Assembly: GCA_900544655.1 (NCBI GenBank)
Contig: UQWE01000036.1
Coordinates: 1-10,377 of the forward strand
DNA length: 10,377 bases
Reading direction: 5' to 3'
Source of the DNA: an uncultured Coriobacteriaceae bacterium
GTDB lineage: Bacteria; Actinomycetota; Coriobacteriia; Coriobacteriales; Atopobiaceae
Below, piece by piece: positions 6,844-10,377 of the stretch. The notes below the pieces were generated by a model. It did not search any database. It was not told the origin of the DNA and saw only the letters and a program-made list of their open reading frames with translations. The position numbers were made by a program, and so were the translations under genes. Each line of letters opens with the position of its first letter. Position 1 is the stretch's first letter.

Positions 6844-7575
6844 CTAGTTGAGTCCCCTGAGAATCTGCTCTGCGTGGACGACGTCCTCGTGGGAGGGCGG
6901 CTTCACGTCGGAGAGGGTGTAGGGGATGCCGAGCTCTTCCCACTTGAAGACGCCCAGCGTGTGATACGGGAGCACTTCGACACGCTTGACGGCATCACCG
7001 AGAGAGGTGATGAAGTTGCGAGTCTGGTGCAGGGAGGCCTCGCCGTCAGTGATGCCCGGTACGAGGACCTGACGAATCCACATAGCCTTGCCCTGCTCGG
7101 AGAGCCAGGTGAGGCAGTCAAGGATGTTGGCGTTGTCGCGGCCGGTGAGCCAGCGGTGACGCTCGGGATCAATGTGCTTGATGTCTGCCATCACGAGGTC
7201 GCAGGAATCGAAGACGCGGCGAAGCGTCGAGAAGGCAGGCTCCTCGCGGGTGAACGGAGCGAGGGAGGTGTCGAGGCAGGTGTTGATGCCACGGGCATGC
7301 GCGGCCTCGAAAAGCTCGGCCACGAATTCGGCCTGGGCGAGAGCCTCGCCGCCGGAGACGGTGATGCCGCCCTCGGGGCCCCAGTAGCTCCTGTAACGCT
7401 CGGCGCGGTCAAGAAGCTCGTCAACGCCCATGAGGGTGCCACCCTCGGTGCGCCAGGTATCCGGGTTGTGGCAGAAGCGGCAGCGCATGGGGCAGCCCTG
7501 AAGGAAGATGAGGAAACGAACGCCGGGGCCGTCAGCCGAGCCGAAAGACTCCGTCGAGTGAACCCTGCCTTGCAT
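6844..7575 (-). CDS. pflA: Pyruvate formate-lyase activating enzyme (radical SAM)
   Basis: This 243-residue radical SAM enzyme uses a [4Fe-4S] cluster and S-adenosylmethionine to make the glycyl radical on PflB. The cluster motif is C28-x3-C32-x2-C35 in GCPMRCRFCHNPDTW, close to E. coli PflA. SGGEA at 74-78 is the SAM-binding GGE motif. DIKHID at 131-136, RQVLVPGITD at 168-177 and LPYHTLGVFKWEELG at 202-216 are characteristic of PflA rather than of other activases. The ATG at 7575 has GAGGAGG at 7586-7580, four bases upstream. It is transcribed before pflB, the reverse of the E. coli order, from a candidate FNR-type promoter around 7654-7703. The 81-base gap to pflB has a separate strong Shine-Dalgarno site but no clear terminator. 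Confidence 0.96.
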   Translation of the reverse strand: MQGRVHSTESFGSADGPGVRFLIFLQGCPMRCRFCHNPDTWRTEGGTLMGVDELLDRAERYRSYWGPEGGITVSGGEALAQAEFVAELFEAAHARGINTCLDTSLAPFTREEPAFSTLRRVFDSCDLVMADIKHIDPERHRWLTGRDNANILDCLTWLSEQGKAMWIRQVLVPGITDGEASLHQTRNFITSLGDAVKRVEVLPYHTLGVFKWEELGIPYTLSDVKPPSHEDVVHAEQILRGLN

Positions 7576-7594
7576 GACGCCTCCTCGTTATTCT

Positions 7595-7617
7595 TGCCGT
7601 GGCAAGTTGCCATGGCA
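7595..7617. promoter_or_regulatory. Inverted repeat and tandem dyads in the pflA leader
   Basis: Eleven-base arms (7595-7605 and 7607-7617) around one base pair at ten of eleven positions. The same DNA can be read as two tandem dyads 13 bases apart, TTGCCGTGGCAA at 7594-7605 and TTGCCATGGCAT at 7607-7618. The second arm ends only 19 bases upstream of the pflA start, just before its Shine-Dalgarno site. It may be an operator downstream of the start site or an mRNA hairpin near the ribosome site. Confidence 0.4.
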
Positions 7618-7660
7618 TGAGCGGACGGGCATTTGGCCCATCACCCAATCAACGAGAAGA

Positions 7661-7703
7661 ATGTAATTCGCCGGATTGAGGTCTTCCTTGACTGAAATCA
7701 AGG
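7661..7703 (-). promoter_or_regulatory. FNR-type box with class II promoter for pflA-pflB
   Basis: On the - strand TTGATTTCAGTCAA (7701-7688) matches the FNR consensus TTGAT-N4-ATCAA at nine of ten positions, and the dyad extends to 7686-7703 (CCTTGA-N6-TCAAGG). A -10-like TTACAT lies at 7666-7661, predicting a start near 7654; the box is then centred at about -40.5, close to the -41.5 of class II FNR-activated promoters such as those in E. coli. There is no separate -35, as expected when an activator overlaps it. The adjacent FNR-like gene keeps the residues that read TTGA half-sites. Binding and start site are inferred. Confidence 0.6.
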
Positions 7704-7908
7704 AGCGAAGAAATGTAATGGCAACACTAGCGGCATGTCTGTGAACGGCGTATTTTTTCGGGCGAATGGCACGATTCCAATACCGGTTCGTGAGACAAAT
7801 CGCGAGCGTAGCGTCTGTAACGGCGAGCGGATGTCGGTTTATGGACAACTCGTGGAGGAAGATGCGGGACGATAGAGCGAGCCCGGGTGCGGACGTGGCT
7901 CCCCGGGG

Positions 7909-8649
7909 CTATTCTTCGCTGGCAATCGCTTCGAGGCCGTCGTGATCCGTGACGAGCAGACGACCCCTGCCCACGCGCTCGACGAGGCCCTCGCGCACGA
8001 AGCGGGCGACGTTGCGTGAGACGGTCTCCGGGCGCAGGCCGATGGAGCTTGCGATGTCATCCAACTTGAGGTGAATCTCGGGACCGACGCAGCTCTGGTC
8101 GCGGACGAGCAGGTATTGGGCGAGGCGGCGGCGTGGGTCGCGGATGGAGAGCATCATGATGCGCTGCTCGGCGTCATCGAGCTCCGTGCAGACCATACGG
8201 ATAAGGCCGAGCGCCACATCAGGGTGACGGGCGAGGAGGGACTCGAAATCCGCGCGATGGATGCGGCAGAGGCGGGCGGGCGTGAGACACTCGACCGAGT
8301 AGTGATAGACGTGGTCTTCGAGGAACATGCCGTGCCAGAGCGCCTGGCCATCATGAAGGACGCTGAGCACGTACTCCTCGCCATCGGCGCCCGTTCGGAA
8401 GGTCTTGATGCGACCGGAGCGCACGACGATGATGCTCTCGATGGGATCGCCCTCGTGGACGATGATGGAGCCCTCCTCGTGGACAGAACGGCGCGAGCAA
8501 GAAAGAAGCTCGCGTTTGGCGTCTGCGGGGAGGTCTGCGAAAAGGCGGATGTTGTCCATGCAGGAGCTACCCGCGCGGCTGAAGGCGCAATCGTGGCCCT
8601 CGCCCGCACAGACACGGCTGCTATTGGCACTCGATTCTTCGATCGTCAT
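7909..8649 (-). CDS. CRP/FNR-family regulator, FNR-like, probable redox sensor
   Basis: This 246-residue DNA-binding protein has a cyclic-nucleotide-binding-type beta-barrel at about 35-130, a dimerisation helix at about 135-165 and a C-terminal winged helix-turn-helix at about 170-235. The recognition helix has E208, S211 and R212 in RPETVSRNVARF, the same E-x-x-S-R triad that E. coli FNR (E209, S212, R213) uses to read TTGA half-sites. Cysteines 14, 21 and 30 near the N-terminus plus C128 in ARLCRIHRADFE, which aligns with FNR C122, could hold an oxygen-sensitive Fe-S cluster; the spacing (C-x6-C-x8-C) differs from E. coli FNR. I chose the ATG at 8649 (GGAG nine bases upstream); the frame is open to 8895 but that extension looks non-coding. 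The likely target is the pflA-pflB promoter just downstream. Redox sensing is inference; nitrosative or other signals are possible. Confidence 0.85.
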   Translation of the reverse strand: MTIEESSANSSRVCAGEGHDCAFSRAGSSCMDNIRLFADLPADAKRELLSCSRRSVHEEGSIIVHEGDPIESIIVVRSGRIKTFRTGADGEEYVLSVLHDGQALWHGMFLEDHVYHYSVECLTPARLCRIHRADFESLLARHPDVALGLIRMVCTELDDAEQRIMMLSIRDPRRRLAQYLLVRDQSCVGPEIHLKLDDIASSIGLRPETVSRNVARFVREGLVERVGRGRLLVTDHDGLEAIASEE

Positions 8650-8707
8650 CGTGACACACTCCGTTACCAAACAGGCTGTCTCTTCCGAGTGTATCCAAAG
8701 TGTCGCC

Positions 8708-8731
8708 ATGCCAATGGCATATGCTATTGGC
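8708..8731. promoter_or_regulatory. Nested palindromes in the divergent FNR-like/Nudix spacer
   Basis: ATGCCA-A-TGGCAT at 8708-8720 is a perfect dyad. Overlapping it, 8710-8731 forms a 22-bp palindrome with a single mismatched pair: GCCAAT and ATTGGC flank a perfect GCATATGC core at 8717-8724. It lies 59 to 82 bases upstream of the regulator start, where an operator for autoregulation would be placed. The rest of the 269-base spacer (8650-8918) shows no confident promoter; a TTGGCA / TACACT pair on the - strand has a short 15-base spacer. Confidence 0.4.
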
Positions 8732-8918
8732 TGCGCAACAAATACAGAATAAAGTCCTGCTTGCGGGGCATGCGGGGTCCTGATGCCGGATGCTTGCGAA
8801 GGTGCCACGGGAATGACGAGATGCCACTTCGGGCGCGTTTGGCGAATGCGGGCGCGAGGGAGCCGCGTCGCTGCGATATCCTGGTGTTTACTCATCCTTT
8901 GCCCACGGGGAGGCTGTC

Positions 8919-9503
8919 ATGGCGCTCATTGATGACGTTTTCGCGTTCGTACCGGAATGCGATCAGGAGGTTGCGGATAGGGCGCTCATGCTGGATTGCC
9001 TCGAGCACGATCCCGAGGTTGCCCTCCGCGGCTCGCTCGCGCATCTCACGGCGTCTGCTTGGACGGTCGACGCCGCCGGCGAGCGGACGCTCCTGTGCTA
9101 TCACAACATATATAACTCCTGGAGCTGGGTCGGCGGCCATGCGGATGGTGACTTTGACCTCGCGGCGGTCGCGGCGCGCGAGCTCGAGGAGGAGACCGGG
9201 GTCGCGGGCGCTCGCCTTGTCAGCGAGGGTTTGGGCGAGGGCGCGATCCTATCCGTCGAGGCCCTGCCCGTGGCGGGGCACGTCAAGCGCGGGAGCTACG
9301 TGAGCTCCCATGTGCACCTGAACGCGACCTACCTTTTCGTTGCCGACCCGTCCGAGCCGCTTCGCGAGAAGCCGGACGAGAACAGCGGCCTCAGGTGGGT
9401 TTCGATTGATGACGTCTGCAAGCTCTCGAACGAGCCTTGGATGTGTGAGCGTGTCTACGCGAAGCTCGTCGGGCGTACGAAGGCGCTGCTCGGGGTAAAG
9501 TGA
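8919..9503 (+). CDS. Nudix hydrolase family protein
   Basis: This 194-residue cytosolic protein probably hydrolyses a nucleoside diphosphate linked to another moiety. The Nudix box spans 73-95: G73, then R87-E88-L89-x-E91-E92-x-G94-V95, preceded by YNSWSWVGGHADGD at 65-78, a lead-in common to one bacterial Nudix subgroup. The first glutamate of the canonical G-x5-E-x7-REUxEExGU pattern is replaced by F79 (codon TTT), while the catalytic REUxEE part is intact. The ATG at 8919 has GGGGAGG at 8907-8913. It is divergent from the FNR-like gene and is followed by its own stem-loop, so it looks monocistronic. The substrate cannot be assigned; housecleaning of modified nucleotides or ADP-ribose/NADH cleavage are common roles in the family. 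Confidence 0.88.
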   Translation: MALIDDVFAFVPECDQEVADRALMLDCLEHDPEVALRGSLAHLTASAWTVDAAGERTLLCYHNIYNSWSWVGGHADGDFDLAAVAARELEEETGVAGARLVSEGLGEGAILSVEALPVAGHVKRGSYVSSHVHLNATYLFVADPSEPLREKPDENSGLRWVSIDDVCKLSNEPWMCERVYAKLVGRTKALLGVK

Positions 9504-9517
9504 CGGGACCTAATGCG

Positions 9518-9557
9518 CGGAGCCTCCCGGCGAGTTCGTCGGGAGGCTCCGTCGTTT
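9518..9557 (+). terminator. Stem-loop terminator after the Nudix gene
   Basis: Bases 9518-9529 pair perfectly with 9540-9551 (12 bp), with further G-T and G-C pairs narrowing the loop to about four bases. It starts 15 bases after the stop codon. The tail TCGTTTG has only a short T-run, so it is a strong stem with a weak tail. The - strand side has no T-run, so it should act mainly on the Nudix transcript. Confidence 0.65.
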
Positions 9558-9670
9558 GTGCGCGCCGTGCGTTGCGGCAGAGCCGGGGCGGCGATGGGCC
9601 CTGGCTGCGGTGCCGCGCGCCGCGGGACCCGTTGCCCGTTGCCGCTGCCGCCTCGGTCCCGGGGTGTGAC
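9558..9670. other. GC-rich convergent spacer
   Basis: No gene is seen. A 7-bp inverted repeat (9623-9629 with 9655-9661, 25-base loop) lies just beyond the dehydrogenase stop codon on the - strand and could be part of its 3' structure, but no T-run follows. The loop carries short imperfect GTTGCC-like repeats. Confidence 0.35.
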
Positions 9671-10377
9671 CTACTCGTAGCTGTAGAAGCCCTCGCCCGA
9701 ACTCATTCCGAGCTTGCCCTCGTCAATCATGGACTTGAGGAGACGTGCCACCTCCTTGTAGTTGTACGGCAGCATCATCTTCTTGAAGAGCGGGTTGAGC
9801 AGACCCGGAACGCTCTGGAACTGAAGCACGATGTTGTAGGCGGTGCTGAGACCCACGGTGTCGATGACGCGGAAGGGGCCCTTGGGGGCGCCGGTGCCGT
9901 GCTCCCAGGCGATGTCGATGCTCTTCGGGTCAGACATGCCGCTCGCCCACAGGTCGAGGCCGGAAAGCAGCCACGGTACGAGCATGGAGTTCAGTAGGTA
10001 GCCGTTCTTCTCCTTGCGAACCGGCAGCGCGATCATACGGATCTGGTTGGCGAACTCGAGCATCTCGTCAAAGTGGGTCGGGTCAGTCGACGCCTGCCCC
10101 ATGACCTCGGCGGTGTTGTTCCTCCAGATGGAGTTGGCGAAGTGAAGTGCCAGGTACCTGTCGGGCCTGCCGGTGTGCTTGACGAACTGGCTTGGCAGGA
10201 GGGTGGAGGAGTTCGTGGCGATGACGGTCTTGGCGGGCAGGAGCGGGGCGAGCTTCTCGTAGAACTCGACCTTCGCCTTGGCGTCCTCCGCCATCGACTC
10301 GATCACGAGGTCGGCGTCGGCGACGGCGGCCGCCATGTCGAGTTCGAGCTTGATGCCATCGTGGGCCGCCTGTGCGC
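9671..10377 (-). CDS. 3-hydroxyacyl-CoA dehydrogenase, C-terminal part (cut by window edge)
   Basis: The C-terminal 234 residues are visible; the frame continues past the window end, so an ATG at 10336 is internal and the N-terminal NAD-binding GxGxxG lies outside. The protein oxidises 3-hydroxyacyl-CoA to 3-oxoacyl-CoA with NAD, or the reverse in anaerobic synthesis of butyryl-type CoA. Visible family features are DADLVIES, ATNSSTLLPS, the LHFAN stretch bearing the expected catalytic histidine, and a partner glutamate in TAEVMG. The C-terminal dimerisation domain has KNGYLLNSM, IDIAWEHGTGAPKGPFRVIDTVGL-type spacing of D, G and P residues, and GEGFYSYE at the end. The HFFNP of many relatives is HFANS here, which I recall from a subgroup in anaerobic Gram-positives. 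Partners such as thiolase or crotonase genes are not in the window. Confidence 0.88.
   Translation of the reverse strand, partial: AQAAHDGIKLELDMAAAVADADLVIESMAEDAKAKVEFYEKLAPLLPAKTVIATNSSTLLPSQFVKHTGRPDRYLALHFANSIWRNNTAEVMGQASTDPTHFDEMLEFANQIRMIALPVRKEKNGYLLNSMLVPWLLSGLDLWASGMSDPKSIDIAWEHGTGAPKGPFRVIDTVGLSTAYNIVLQFQSVPGLLNPLFKKMMLPYNYKEVARLLKSMIDEGKLGMSSGEGFYSYE

Larger units (their letters stand above)
7576..7908. other. Intergenic control region between the FNR-like gene and pflA
   Basis: These 333 bases contain no convincing gene; an 86-codon open frame on the - strand has no family resemblance I recognise, lacks a convincing ribosome site and runs over the control elements. The region holds the FNR-type promoter and the tandem dyads near pflA. 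Bases 7882-7887 and 7902-7907 form a 6-bp stem just after the FNR-like stop codon, but no T-run follows on the - strand, so read-through from the regulator into pflA remains possible. Confidence 0.5.

Noticed and set aside
4486..7620. A 1044-codon open frame on the + strand opposite pflB and pflA
   Set aside because: It is antisense to two unmistakable genes, is dominated by Val, Gly, Asp, Glu, Leu and Ala as expected of a complementary GC-biased frame, and runs through both genes and their gap without any domain or ribosome site.
7749..7760. T-run that might mark a + strand terminator
   Set aside because: No stable stem precedes it on the + strand and no + strand gene ends nearby.
7588..7848. 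An 86-codon open frame on the - strand upstream of pflA
   Set aside because: It covers the FNR-type promoter and leader dyads, has no recognisable family and no convincing ribosome site.
8650..8895. N-terminal extension of the FNR-like gene to an ATG at 8895
   Set aside because: The extra 82 residues resemble no domain, run through the palindromes of the divergent spacer, and the ATG at 8649 gives the normal family length with a ribosome site.
8071..9303. A 410-codon open frame on the + strand across the FNR-like gene and into the Nudix gene
   Set aside because: It overlaps two real genes, its second half is arginine/serine-rich shadow sequence, and it ends inside the Nudix box region's gene.

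Overview
The window looks like ordinary chromosome of a GC-rich, fermentative anaerobe. Codons mostly end in C or G, Shine-Dalgarno sites are strong, and there is an oxygen-sensitive pyruvate formate-lyase system beside an FNR-like regulator. The style fits Actinomycetota of the class Coriobacteriia (Collinsella/Olsenella-like gut bacteria), but that is inference from gene content and codon style; no rRNA or marker gene is present.

Left part (1-4198, + strand): a 323-base leader with a candidate promoter and a perfect palindrome with 17-bp arms, then an APC-family amino acid/amine permease (324-1763), a metal-dependent amidohydrolase of the Xaa-Pro dipeptidase/imidazolonepropionase-like group (1879-3126), two stem-loops of which the second is a textbook terminator, and a LysR-type regulator starting at a GTG (3353-4198). 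The reasonable reading is an uptake-and-hydrolysis cassette for a small amide, dipeptide or cyclic compound, possibly controlled by the LysR protein. The substrate cannot be told from sequence.

Middle part (4199-8649, - strand): pflA (7575-6844) is transcribed ahead of pflB (6762-4492), the reverse of the E. coli order. A CRP/FNR-family regulator (8649-7909) lies just upstream on the same strand. The regulator keeps the E-x-x-S-R recognition residues of FNR and has N-terminal cysteines plus a central cysteine suited to an Fe-S cluster. A near-consensus FNR box sits upstream of pflA at the distance from a -10-like element expected for a class II activated promoter. Together these suggest local anaerobic control of pyruvate cleavage to acetyl-CoA and formate.

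Right part (8650-10377): a divergent intergenic region holding a nested palindrome, a Nudix hydrolase (8919-9503, + strand) with one changed Nudix-box residue and its own stem-loop, and the C-terminal part of a 3-hydroxyacyl-CoA dehydrogenase on the - strand that runs off the window end.

I see no mobile element, CRISPR array, tRNA or rRNA. No clearly new defence or mobile system is visible. The points worth a second look are regulatory: the long palindrome before the permease, the FNR-type circuit at pfl, the tandem dyads just before pflA, and the uncharacterised permease-amidohydrolase pair.
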